NCBI GenBank assembly: GCA_021779875.1
Contig: JAJXZV010000257.1
Coordinates: 1 to 6,025, forward strand
Reading direction: 5' to 3'
Length of the DNA stretch: 6,025 bases
Source of the DNA: Pseudomonadota bacterium
GTDB taxonomy: Bacteria; Pseudomonadota; Gammaproteobacteria; Steroidobacterales; Steroidobacteraceae
Translations under genes and position numbers: made by a program
Notes under the pieces: model-generated
What the model was told of the DNA's origin: nothing
Seen by the model: the letters and a program-made list of their open reading frames with translations, nothing else
Database searches by the model: none
Shown: piece after piece, positions 1 through 6,025 of the stretch
Numbering within the stretch: the stretch's first letter is position 1
Layout: the number at the start of each line of letters is the position of its first letter

Positions 1-225
1 GAGGTCGTGCCGGCGGATGATCCGGTTCAGGTGGGCATAGACGAAGTTCTGCCCGGGGGTCGTGCCCCAATGACCGAGCAGGCGCGGCTTGACGTGCCGG
101 GGCAGCAGGGGCTCGCGCAGCAGCGGATTGTCGTACAGATAGATCTGGCCGACGGCGAGATAGTTCGCGGCGCGCCAGTAGGCGTCGATCAAGTCGAGCT
201 CGGCAGGGGTCTCGGTCGGTGTCAT
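1..225 (-). CDS. xfp: Phosphoketolase (xylulose-5-P/fructose-6-P), N-terminal 75 residues, 3' part outside window
   Basis: Partial gene: the ATG is at 225-223 and the frame stays open to base 1. The 75 visible residues begin [20 protein letters not shown] and contain [20 protein letters not shown] followed directly by WGTTPGQNF (residues 33-61) and [12 protein letters not shown] (64-75). This is the highly conserved start of the thiamine-diphosphate-dependent phosphoketolase family, whose full proteins are about 790 residues. His52 in the GHWGT motif matches the N-terminal active-site histidine known from the bifidobacterial enzyme. The family splits xylulose 5-phosphate (some members also fructose 6-phosphate) with phosphate into acetyl phosphate and glyceraldehyde 3-phosphate (or erythrose 4-phosphate), in the cytoplasm. 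The start fits the usual family N-terminus and has a GAGG 11 bases upstream. It lies 48 bases after the last exporter gene, same strand. Identity is secure at family level; xylulose versus fructose preference cannot be told from this part. Confidence 0.93.
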   Translation of the reverse strand, partial: MTPTETPAELDLIDAYWRAANYLAVGQIYLYDNPLLREPLLPRHVKPRLLGHWGTTPGQNFVYAHLNRIIRRHDL

Positions 226-273
226 GGGCGGTGCAACCTCGTGAGCGTGGCAGGGAATCCTCTGAGCCGGCCG
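226..273 (-). other. Short intergenic gap between exporter operon and phosphoketolase
   Basis: These 48 bases separate the TAG stop of the second permease (276-274) from the ATG of the phosphoketolase. I see no stable hairpin followed by a T-run on the minus strand, so no intrinsic terminator, and no convincing -35/-10 pair. The gap does hold a possible ribosome binding site near the phosphoketolase start. Read-through from the exporter operon is therefore plausible, but a promoter inside the preceding gene is not excluded. Confidence 0.6.
237..240 (-). promoter_or_regulatory. Possible ribosome binding site of the phosphoketolase gene
   Basis: The minus strand reads GAGG here, 11 bases before the ATG at 225. 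The spacing is slightly long, so this is a moderate site. It supports the ATG at 225, which also fits the conserved N-terminus of the family. Confidence 0.45.
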
Positions 274-1383
274 CTAGGCGGTGCGCCGCCGAAACAGCCA
301 GCCGGCGACGAGCATGCTGCCGGCGGCGACCAGAGCCAGGGGCCAATACTGGGGCAGGAGCTCGGCGGTGGTCGAGCCTTCGAGGAAGACGCCGCGCACG
401 ATGACCAGGAAGTGGCGCATCGGATTGACCTGCGTCGCCGCCTGGATGAAGCGGGGCATGTTCGCGATCGGCGTGGCGAATCCCGACAGCGTGATCGAGG
501 GCACCATGAACAGGAACGCGCCCAACAGGGCCTGCTGCTGGGTAACGGCCAGCGAGGAGATCATCAGGCCGATCCCGGTCACGGCGGCGACGAACAGGAA
601 CAGGCCGAGGTACAGGGGCAGCAGGGGGCCGCGCAGCGGCACCCGGAACCACAGCACCGCGGCCAGGATGATCACGGTCGCCTCGAGCAGGCCGATCAGC
701 ACGCCGGGCAGCCCCTTGCCGAGCAGGATCTCGAGCGGTCCCATGGGCGTGACCAGCAGCTGATCGAAGGTGCCGGCCTCCCGTTCGCGGGCGACCGACA
801 GGCCGACCACCAGCAGCGTGACCACCTGGGTGAGCAGGGCGACGATGCCGGGCACGATGAACCACTGGGAGTTCAGCGGCGGATTGTAGTTCGCCCGCAG
901 GTCGAGCACCGCCGGCGCCGCGCCGCCGCCGTGCGCGGCCAGCCAGTCCCGGCTGAAGTCGGTGACGATCTGGTTCGAATAGCCGAGCACCAGCAGCGCG
1001 GTGTTCGAGTTGCGCCCGTCGACGATGAGCTGCACGCGCGCGGGCCGGTGCCCCAGCAGATCGCGGGTGAAGCGCCGGTCGACGTCGATGACCAGGGTCG
1101 CCTCGCGCGAATCGATCAGCCGGTCCACGTCGGCCGCATCGTGGAGCCGCGCGACCACCTCGAAAGCCGGCGAACCGAGGAAGCGGGCGATCAGGTCCCG
1201 CGAGGCGGCGCTCGGGTCCTCGTCGTAGACCGCGACGGGCACGTGATTCAGATCGAACGTCGCACCGTATCCGAACACCACGAGCTGCAGCAGCGGCGGG
1301 CCGATCAGCACGATCCGGCTCCGGGGGTCCTTGAGGATCGCGAGCAGCTCCTTGACGATCAGGGCGAGGACGGCCGGCCACAT
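274..1383 (-). CDS. ybhR: ABC-2 type permease, YbhR-like (second membrane subunit of the exporter)
   Basis: 369 residues, close to the 368 of E. coli YbhR as I recall it. The layout is that of ABC-2 exporter permeases: a first membrane segment at about residues 23-41, a large periplasmic domain (about 42-173), then a block of five hydrophobic segments at about 175-197, 225-246, 254-278, 285-304 and 345-364. The motif VAREREAGTFDQLLVTP (197-213), after the second segment, is the cytoplasmic coupling region that contacts the ATPase. Other family hallmarks are DGRNSN (122-127) in the periplasmic domain, QQQA (282-285) and NPMRHF (320-325). The frame is open far upstream of the ATG at 1383-1381, but that ATG gives the family's normal length and lies 5 bases after the stop of the preceding permease. 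No clear Shine-Dalgarno is visible, so translation probably couples to that gene. It should pair with the YbhS-like permease to form the inner-membrane pathway. Substrate unknown. Confidence 0.92.
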   Translation of the reverse strand: MWPAVLALIVKELLAILKDPRSRIVLIGPPLLQLVVFGYGATFDLNHVPVAVYDEDPSAASRDLIARFLGSPAFEVVARLHDAADVDRLIDSREATLVIDVDRRFTRDLLGHRPARVQLIVDGRNSNTALLVLGYSNQIVTDFSRDWLAAHGGGAAPAVLDLRANYNPPLNSQWFIVPGIVALLTQVVTLLVVGLSVAREREAGTFDQLLVTPMGPLEILLGKGLPGVLIGLLEATVIILAAVLWFRVPLRGPLLPLYLGLFLFVAAVTGIGLMISSLAVTQQQALLGAFLFMVPSITLSGFATPIANMPRFIQAATQVNPMRHFLVIVRGVFLEGSTTAELLPQYWPLALVAAGSMLVAGWLFRRRTA

Positions 1384-1388
1384 CGGCG

Positions 1389-2510
1389 TCAGTCGAGGCG
1401 CTTGCGGGCGCGCAGGCGCGCGACGCCGAGGAACAGCGCCGCCATGAGCGCGAGCGCCAGGGCATTGGGCAGCAGCACGCTCCACAGATCGCCCGCGAGG
1501 AACAGGGTCTGCAGGATGGTGACGAAATACCGGGCCGCCACGACGTGGGTGACGGCCCGGATCGGCGCCGGCATGCTGCCGATGTCGAAGACGAAGCCCG
1601 AGAGGATGAACGCGGGCAGAAAGGTCGCGATGATGGCGATCTGGCCGGCGACGAACTGATTGCGCGCCGCGGTGGAGATCAGCAGCCCCATGCCGAGCGC
1701 GGCCAGCAGGAACAGCGAGGAGGTGACGAGCAGGGCCCACGCCGATCCGTGAAAAGGGACCCTGAAGAGGGTCACGGCCAGGATCACCGAGGCGGCCATG
1801 CCGCCGAGGCCGAGAACGAAGTAGGGCAGCAGCTTCGCCAGCAGGATCTCCCTCAGCGTGGCCCGGGTCACCATCAGCGCCTCCTGGGTGCCGCGCTCCC
1901 ACTCGCGCGCGATGACCAGCGCGGTGAGCAGGGCGCCGGTCAGGGTCATGACCAGGGCGATGAGTCCGGGGATGAGATAGTCGCGGCTGCGCACCTCGGG
2001 ATTGAAGCGGATGCGCGGCGCGACCGCGACCGGCAGGGCGGCGCCCGGGCCGCCCGGGCGCGCGGCGTCGGCGAGCCACGCGGCCCAGGCCTGCTGCAGA
2101 TAGCCCTCGACGATGCGCGCGCTGTTGGCGTCCACCCCGTTGAGGATGGCGCCGATCGTGGCGCCGCGCGAAGAACGCATGCGGCGGGAGAAATCCTCGC
2201 GCAGCCAGACGATGCCGTTGATCTCGTGCGCCTCGAGGGCCCGCTCGGCGGCGGCGAAGTCCCGATATTCGGTGGTCTCGAAGTAGGGCGACTGGCGCAG
2301 CTTGCCCTCGAATGCCGCGGTGTCGGCGCTCGGCCGCTCGACCACCACCCCGAGCGGCACTTCCTTGGCGTCGAGCGTGACGCCGTAGCCGAAGATGAAC
2401 AGCAGGAATGCCGGCAGCGCGAAGGCGATGGCGAGCGCGGACGGATCGCGCATGATCTGCAGCGCCTCCTTGCGCAGCAATGCGGTCAGGCGCACGCCGG
2501 CGGCGCTCAT
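1389..2510 (-). CDS. ybhS: ABC-2 type permease, YbhS-like (first membrane subunit of the exporter)
   Basis: 373 residues; E. coli YbhS is about 377. A membrane segment at about residues 24-43 ends in the FIFGYG motif (38-43). A periplasmic domain follows (about 45-176), then hydrophobic segments at about 179-200, 229-249, 258-280, 288-309 and 344-365. The coupling motif VIAREWERGTQEALM (199-213) is typical of the family. LGMGLLIST (272-280), RNQF (283-286), LSGFVF (303-308), ARYFV (326-330) and the C-terminal KRLD also match YbhS as I remember it. The gene differs clearly from its neighbour (REWERGT against REREAGT), so the pair forms a heterodimer, not a recent duplication. The ATG at 2510 overlaps the TGA of the ATPase gene by four bases (ATGA), with no close Shine-Dalgarno, which suggests translational coupling. 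The periplasmic domain carries a Gly/Pro/Ala-rich loop (about 149-165) coded by an unusually GC-rich stretch. Confidence 0.93.
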   Translation of the reverse strand: MSAAGVRLTALLRKEALQIMRDPSALAIAFALPAFLLFIFGYGVTLDAKEVPLGVVVERPSADTAAFEGKLRQSPYFETTEYRDFAAAERALEAHEINGIVWLREDFSRRMRSSRGATIGAILNGVDANSARIVEGYLQQAWAAWLADAARPGGPGAALPVAVAPRIRFNPEVRSRDYLIPGLIALVMTLTGALLTALVIAREWERGTQEALMVTRATLREILLAKLLPYFVLGLGGMAASVILAVTLFRVPFHGSAWALLVTSSLFLLAALGMGLLISTAARNQFVAGQIAIIATFLPAFILSGFVFDIGSMPAPIRAVTHVVAARYFVTILQTLFLAGDLWSVLLPNALALALMAALFLGVARLRARKRLD

Positions 2511-4285
2511 GCGGCCCGCGCGCCCGCGGCGCCCTCGAGCACGGCGATGAAGGCGTCCTCCATGGTGGGATTCGGGAGCTGGGCGCTGCGGGCGAGGGCC
2601 TTGAGGCGCTCCGAGTCACCCGCGGCGATGATCCCCCCCTGGGAGAGGATGATGAGGCGGTCGCAGTATTCGGCTTCCTCCATGAAGTGGGTGGTCACCA
2701 GCACGGTCACGCCGTGCCCGGCCAGCGCGTGGATGCGCCGCCAGAACTCGCGGCGCGCCAGCGGGTCGACGCCGGAGGTCGGCTCGTCCAGGAACAGGAT
2801 GTCGGGCTCGTGCATCAGCGCGCAGGCGAGCGCCAGGCGCTGCTTGTAGCCGAGCGGCAGGTCGCGGCTCGCGGCGTCGGCCATCGGTTGAAGGCCGAAT
2901 TCGCGCAGGGCCCAGCCGATGCGCTCCTGCTGGCGCGCCCCGCGCAGGCGGTAGGCGCTGCTGAAGAACGTGAGGTTCTGCCGCGGCGACAAATCTCCGT
3001 ACAGGGAGAACCGCTGGGCCATGTAGCCGATCCGTCCGCGCGCCGCGCCGGCGGCGCGCCGCAGATCGAACCCGGCCACGCGCAAGGCGCCGGCGGTGGG
3101 CGGCAGCAGACCGCAGAGCATGCGGAACGTGGTCGATTTGCCGGCGCCGTTCGCGCCGAGCAGTCCGAAGATCTCGCCCCGGCGGACCTCGAAGGACACG
3201 GCATCGACCGCGGTGAAGTCGCCGAAGCGGCGGGTCAGACGGTCCGCGGAGATGACCACGTCCGCGGCCGGCTCGCGGGCCGTGGCCGTGGACGCGGGCG
3301 TGGGCGTGGACGCGGGCGTGGGCGGCGGCTCAGGCGAGGCGGCCTGCTCCAGCAGGCGGGCGACGAAGGCGTCCTCGAGCCTCGGGGCCACCGGTTCGAC
3401 CGCGAGATTCCGCGCCTCGGGGATCCTCGAGGGCGGCGGCGTGCCGGCGGCGCGCGTGACCAGGCGCACGTGTCCGCCTTGGATGGTGGCGTCCATGATC
3501 CCGGGGGACCGCGCCAGCAGCGCGTGCAGGCGACGCGTGTCCATTCCGGGGGCCGATGCGCGAAAGCAGCGTCCCGTCATCGGGGCCGTGAGCGACGCCG
3601 GATCCGCCGACTCGAGCAGCCGGCCCTCGTGCATGAGCAGCACCGAGGCGCAGCGTTCGGCCTCGTCGAGATACGAGGTGCTGAGCAGCACGGTCACGCC
3701 CGAGGTACGCACCAGCGCATCGACGATCGCCCACAACTCGCGCCGCGACACCGGATCGACGCCCACCGTGGGCTCGTCCAGGAAGAGCATCTCGGGGACC
3801 TGGACCAGCGTGCAGGCGAGACCGAGCTTCTGCTTCATGCCGCCGGAGAGCCGGCCCGCGAGACGTCCGAGGAAGGGCCCGAGCCCGGTCATGTGCAGCA
3901 GCTCCTCGAAACGCGCGGCATGCTGGATCGCCGGGACACCCTGCAGCCGCGCGTACAATTCCAGGTTCTCGAGCACGCTCAAGTCCTCGTACAACCCGAA
4001 GCGCTGGGGCATGTAGGCGATCCGCGCGCGCACGTCCTCGGGCCGGCGGGCGACGTCGATGCCGAACAGCTCGACGCGGCCCTCGTCGGGCAGCAGCAGG
4101 CCGGTGCACAGCCGCATCAGCGTGGTCTTGCCGGCGCCATCCGGTCCCACCAGGCCGGTGACGGTGCCGCGCTCGATGCGCGCGCTGAGCGCATCGACCG
4201 CCGCGACGGTGCGGCCGGCGGCGCGAAACCGGCGGGTCACGCGCGACAGTTCCAGCGCCGGCCGGTCCTCAGGGGTGATCGGCAT
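2507..4285 (-). CDS. ybhF: Double ABC ATPase, YbhF-like, two nucleotide-binding domains in one chain
   Basis: 592 residues; E. coli YbhF is about 578. It powers the two permeases from the cytoplasmic side. Domain 1 (about 10-310): Walker A GPDGAGKT (47-54), Q-loop YMPQ (91-94), signature LSGGM (146-150), Walker B LFLDE (167-171), D-loop GVD (175-177), and STSYLDEAE (202-210) where the switch His is replaced by Ser204. Domain 2 (about 343-592): Walker A GANGAGKST (377-385), Q-loop YMAQ (421-424), degenerate signature LPLGY (476-480), Walker B LFLDE (497-501), and TTHFMEEAE (531-539) with switch His533. The Pro/Thr/Ala linker (about 316-342) contains PTPAST twice. As I recall, YbhF shares the Ser and the degenerate signature, so these are family traits, not decay. 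The ATG at 4285 overlaps the adaptor gene by 17 bases; no good ribosome binding site is seen. Unlike RbbA/YhiH, no permease is fused to the C-terminus. Confidence 0.95.
   Translation of the reverse strand: MPITPEDRPALELSRVTRRFRAAGRTVAAVDALSARIERGTVTGLVGPDGAGKTTLMRLCTGLLLPDEGRVELFGIDVARRPEDVRARIAYMPQRFGLYEDLSVLENLELYARLQGVPAIQHAARFEELLHMTGLGPFLGRLAGRLSGGMKQKLGLACTLVQVPEMLFLDEPTVGVDPVSRRELWAIVDALVRTSGVTVLLSTSYLDEAERCASVLLMHEGRLLESADPASLTAPMTGRCFRASAPGMDTRRLHALLARSPGIMDATIQGGHVRLVTRAAGTPPPSRIPEARNLAVEPVAPRLEDAFVARLLEQAASPEPPPTPASTPTPASTATAREPAADVVISADRLTRRFGDFTAVDAVSFEVRRGEIFGLLGANGAGKSTTFRMLCGLLPPTAGALRVAGFDLRRAAGAARGRIGYMAQRFSLYGDLSPRQNLTFFSSAYRLRGARQQERIGWALREFGLQPMADAASRDLPLGYKQRLALACALMHEPDILFLDEPTSGVDPLARREFWRRIHALAGHGVTVLVTTHFMEEAEYCDRLIILSQGGIIAAGDSERLKALARSAQLPNPTMEDAFIAVLEGAAGARAA
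3287..3324. repeat. 18-base tandem repeat, two copies, in the ATPase linker
   Basis: The plus-strand unit GTGGACGCGGGCGTGGGC occurs twice in a row at 3288-3305 and 3306-3323; identity at period 18 holds from 3287 to 3324. With one mismatch the periodicity extends left to 3281. In the ATPase frame it codes for PTPAST twice (residues 322-333). The unit length keeps the reading frame, so copy changes would lengthen or shorten the linker by six residues. Confidence 0.9.
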
Positions 4286-5330
4286 CGGCGGCGCCGCAGT
4301 TCGAGGGCGGTGCGCGGTCGGGCGCGGCCGCGGCCGGCGGCCGCAGATCGATGCTCACGGTCGCGGGCATCCCGAGCCTGAGCTCGCCGCGCGGATCGCA
4401 GGCGTAGACGCGCACCTGGTAGACGAGCCGGGTCCTGAGGTCCGGGCTCTCCACGGTCTTCGGGGTGAACTCGGCCGTGGGCGACAGGTATCCGACCCAG
4501 CCCGGGTAGCGCCGTCCCGGGAAGCTGTCGGTGCTGATCTGCGCGGGCATTCCCGGCCGGATGCGGCCGAGACGGGTCTCGGGCACGTAGGCGCGCACCC
4601 ACAGGGGCTCCAACTGCGCCATCGTGTACACCGGGGTGCCCGGCGAGGCCATGTCGCCCGGCTCGAGGATGCGGTCCTCGATCACGCCGTCCGAAGGCGC
4701 ATAGAGCCGCGTATCGGCGAATTCGCGCTCGGCGAACGCCACGGCGGCGGCGGCGGCCGCGTGGGCGCGCCGCGCGGCCTCGATGTCCTCCACGCGCGGG
4801 CCCTTCACCGCCAGCAGGTAATTCTGCCGGGCCGCCTGATAGGCTTCGCGCGCGGAGCGCAGCGCCGCCTGCGCGTTGTCGCGATCCTCGGTCGTCGCCA
4901 CCCCCTGCGACAGGAGCGTCACCGTGCGCTCGTACAGCGTCTGGTCGTTCTCGTACAGCGCCTGCAGTCCCGCCATGGTCGCCCTGGCCTGTGCGATCTC
5001 CTCCGGGCGCGAACCGTGCTCGAGCCGGTCGAGCACGGCCCGGGCGTTCTCGGCCTGGGCGCGCGCCTGGGCGAGGCGCGCCGCGTAGCGCGAGTCGTCG
5101 ATCTCGGCCAGCAGATCGCCGCGCTTGACGCGAGCGCCCTCGACCACCAGCATCCGGGTCACCGGGCCGGTGTCGTTGAACGCCGGCTGGGCCTCCCGGA
5201 TGTCGACGTTGCCGTAGAGGGTCAGCACCGAGTCGTCGGCGCGGCCGTGCAGCCGCTCGTACAGCCAGATCGCGCCGGCGACCAGCACCACCGCCGCGAT
5301 GGCGACGAGCCCCCGAGGCGGCTTCTTCAC
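4269..5330 (-). CDS. ybhG: HlyD-family periplasmic adaptor (membrane fusion protein), YbhG-like
   Basis: 353 residues; E. coli YbhG is about 332. The protein links the inner-membrane ABC transporter to the outer-membrane factor. After a short basic start (MKKPPRG) comes one hydrophobic anchor (about 8-24) with no lipobox, so it is probably a signal-anchor. TLYGNVDIR (37-45) opens the barrel; the first lipoyl half is about 54-78 (TGPVTRMLVVEGARVKRGDLL). A long Ala/Gln/Arg-rich coiled-coil hairpin spans about 82-203. The second lipoyl half starts at LYAPSDGVI (209-217), followed by the beta-barrel (WVRAYVPETRLG, 244-255) and the YbhG hallmark SPTAEFTPKTVESPDLRT (283-300). The start is GTG at 5330-5328, with GGAG eight bases upstream and a 4-base GTGA overlap with the outer-membrane gene; the next Met is only at residue 60, inside the lipoyl domain. 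The C-terminal 25 residues are Pro/Ala-rich and partly overlap the ATPase start. Confidence 0.95.
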   Translation of the reverse strand: MKKPPRGLVAIAAVVLVAGAIWLYERLHGRADDSVLTLYGNVDIREAQPAFNDTGPVTRMLVVEGARVKRGDLLAEIDDSRYAARLAQARAQAENARAVLDRLEHGSRPEEIAQARATMAGLQALYENDQTLYERTVTLLSQGVATTEDRDNAQAALRSAREAYQAARQNYLLAVKGPRVEDIEAARRAHAAAAAAVAFAEREFADTRLYAPSDGVIEDRILEPGDMASPGTPVYTMAQLEPLWVRAYVPETRLGRIRPGMPAQISTDSFPGRRYPGWVGYLSPTAEFTPKTVESPDLRTRLVYQVRVYACDPRGELRLGMPATVSIDLRPPAAAAPDRAPPSNCGAADADHP

Positions 5331-6025
5331 GGGCCGGACTCCGCGGCGGCTTCACCGCCCGGCTGGGCGGGATCCTGCCACCAGCCGCCGCCGAGGGCGA
5401 CCAGCAGCTGCGCGTCGTCGACGTAGCGCTGCGCGGTGGCGCTCGCGTAGCCGATGCGTGCCCGCTGCAAGGCGCGCTCGCGGTCGAGCAGCCGCAGCAG
5501 GCTGGTCCGGCCGGCCGCGTAGCTCGCGCGTTCGAGGACCAACGCGGCGTCGGCGGCGTCGAGCGCGCGCCGCTCGGCGTCGAGCAGTTCGGTGTCGTGG
5601 CCGAGCGCGCGCAGCGTGTCGATCACCTGGCCGAACGCCGCGAGCACGGTCGATTGGTAGAGGGCGAGCGCGGCGCGCAGCGCTTCGATGCTCTGCCGCC
5701 GCTCGGCCGCGAGGGCGCCGCCGTGGAAGATCGGGGTCGTCAGGCCGGCCGCGAGCGCCCACACGCCGCTCTGCGCGCCGAACAGTCCGCCCGGGGTGAG
5801 CGAAGCGGTGGCGACCGATGCCGACAGCTCGATGCTCGGCAGGAGCTGTCCGGTCGCGATGCCGATGCCCGCCGTCCGGGCGTGCACCTGCGCCTCGGCC
5901 GCGAGCACGTCGGGCCGCCGCCGGACCAGCTGCGAGGGCAGCACGAGGGGCAGCTCGGCCGGCAGCTCGAACTGGGCGAGTTCGAGCGCCGGCGCCTGCC
6001 ATTGCGCCGGGGACCTGCCGAGCAG
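5327..6025 (-). CDS. Outer-membrane efflux factor, NodT/OprM type, C-terminal 232 residues (5' part outside window)
   Basis: Partial gene: the frame is open to the right edge and ends at TGA 5329-5327. The 232 visible residues are about half of a typical 450-500 residue protein of this family. The stretch LPSQLVRRRPDVLAAEAQ (5941-5888) is the classic family motif at the start of the second half. It is followed by IGIATGQLLPSIELSAS, the GLTTPIFHGGAL membrane-strand region, the helical segment around ALYQSTVLAAFGQVIDTLRA, and LERASYAAGRTSLLRLLDRE with a C-terminal ALGGGWW. Family members form trimeric ducts across the outer membrane and periplasm; many are lipoproteins, but the N-terminus is not visible here. 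An internal GTG at 5944 is not the start, since the conserved frame (LLGRSPAQWQAPALELAQF and on) runs upstream of it. It overlaps the adaptor gene by four bases, so it is presumably the exit channel of this exporter. Confidence 0.93.
   Translation of the reverse strand: MLGRSPAQWQAPALELAQFELPAELPLVLPSQLVRRRPDVLAAEAQVHARTAGIGIATGQLLPSIELSASVATASLTPGGLFGAQSGVWALAAGLTTPIFHGGALAAERRQSIEALRAALALYQSTVLAAFGQVIDTLRALGHDTELLDAERRALDAADAALVLERASYAAGRTSLLRLLDRERALQRARIGYASATAQRYVDDAQLLVALGGGWWQDPAQPGGEAAAESGP
5339..5342 (-). promoter_or_regulatory. Ribosome binding site supporting the GTG start of the adaptor gene
   Basis: The minus strand reads GGAG here, eight bases before the GTG at 5330. This is good Shine-Dalgarno spacing and the best such site among the operon's internal starts. 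It supports GTG as the real start codon of the adaptor. Confidence 0.6.

Noticed and set aside
226..273. Intrinsic terminator between the exporter and the phosphoketolase
   Set aside because: No strong stem-loop with a following T-run is visible on the minus strand in this gap.
7..1659. 550-residue open frame on the plus strand
   Set aside because: It lies antisense to the phosphoketolase start and both permeases, and its product is a low-complexity Arg/Gly/Gln/Asp-rich string with no recognisable domain. It is a by-product of high GC on the opposite strand.
274..2619. A single 781-residue minus-strand protein containing the second permease
   Set aside because: Only the part after the ATG at 1383 matches a permease. 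The upstream part is the first permease gene read out of frame and is Arg/Pro/Ala-rich. The start at 1383 gives the normal family length.
1545..2849. 434-residue open frame on the plus strand
   Set aside because: Antisense shadow of the first permease and the ATPase end, with composition typical of out-of-frame GC-rich sequence.
2480..4381. 633-residue open frame on the plus strand
   Set aside because: It is antisense to the well-supported double ATPase. The His/Arg/Gly/Gln-rich product, with a GRGRGRGRG run opposite the linker repeat, has no family motif.
4237..5355. 372-residue minus-strand frame overlapping the adaptor
   Set aside because: An alternative frame of the adaptor gene, without its lipoyl or barrel motifs; Arg/Gly/Ala-rich noise.
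4059..5426. 455-residue open frame on the plus strand
   Set aside because: Antisense to the adaptor gene, no recognisable motifs; the adaptor on the minus strand is unambiguous.
5327..5944. GTG at 5944 as the start of a short outer-membrane protein
   Set aside because: Family-like sequence continues upstream in frame to the window edge, and half a duct protein would not fold into the family's trimer. The gene is cut by the window, not truncated.
5352..6002. 216-residue minus-strand frame overlapping the outer-membrane factor
   Set aside because: A shifted frame with Arg/Ala-rich content; the true frame carries the RRRPDVLAAEAQ motif.

Overview
The window is visibly very GC-rich, with GC-biased third codon positions and long spurious open frames on the opposite strand. 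The genes look proteobacterial: a NodT/OprM-type outer-membrane factor and a Ybh-type exporter imply a Gram-negative double membrane. I infer a GC-rich gamma- or betaproteobacterium; the sequence does not fix the genus.

Every gene I can support lies on the minus strand, so the window reads from right to left. In transcription order: the C-terminal half of an outer-membrane efflux factor (6025 down to 5327, start outside the window); a periplasmic adaptor of the HlyD/YbhG family (5330-4269); a single-chain double ABC ATPase of the YbhF family (4285-2507); an ABC-2 permease of the YbhS type (2510-1389); a second ABC-2 permease of the YbhR type (1383-274); a 48-base gap; and the first 75 codons of a phosphoketolase (225-1), which runs off the left edge.

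The first five genes are packed like one operon. Junctions are a 4-base overlap, a 17-base overlap, a 4-base overlap and a 5-base gap. Together they encode a complete tripartite ABC exporter: two different permeases form the inner-membrane channel, the fused ATPase drives it, the adaptor spans the periplasm and the outer-membrane factor provides the exit duct. In E. coli the related ybhGFSR cluster has no outer-membrane gene of its own; here one is built in. The substrate cannot be read from the sequence. E. coli YbhFSR has been linked to drug and cation efflux, so a small-molecule or drug exporter is the best guess.

The phosphoketolase belongs to central carbon metabolism (xylulose 5-phosphate or fructose 6-phosphate to acetyl phosphate). 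It follows the exporter in the same direction with no visible terminator, so it may be read from the same transcript. I see no mobile element, CRISPR array, tRNA or rRNA, and nothing that amounts to a wholly new system. The points most worth a second look are the exporter/phosphoketolase junction, the predicted one-active, one-degenerate ATP-site arrangement of the fused ATPase, and a short tandem repeat in its inter-domain linker.
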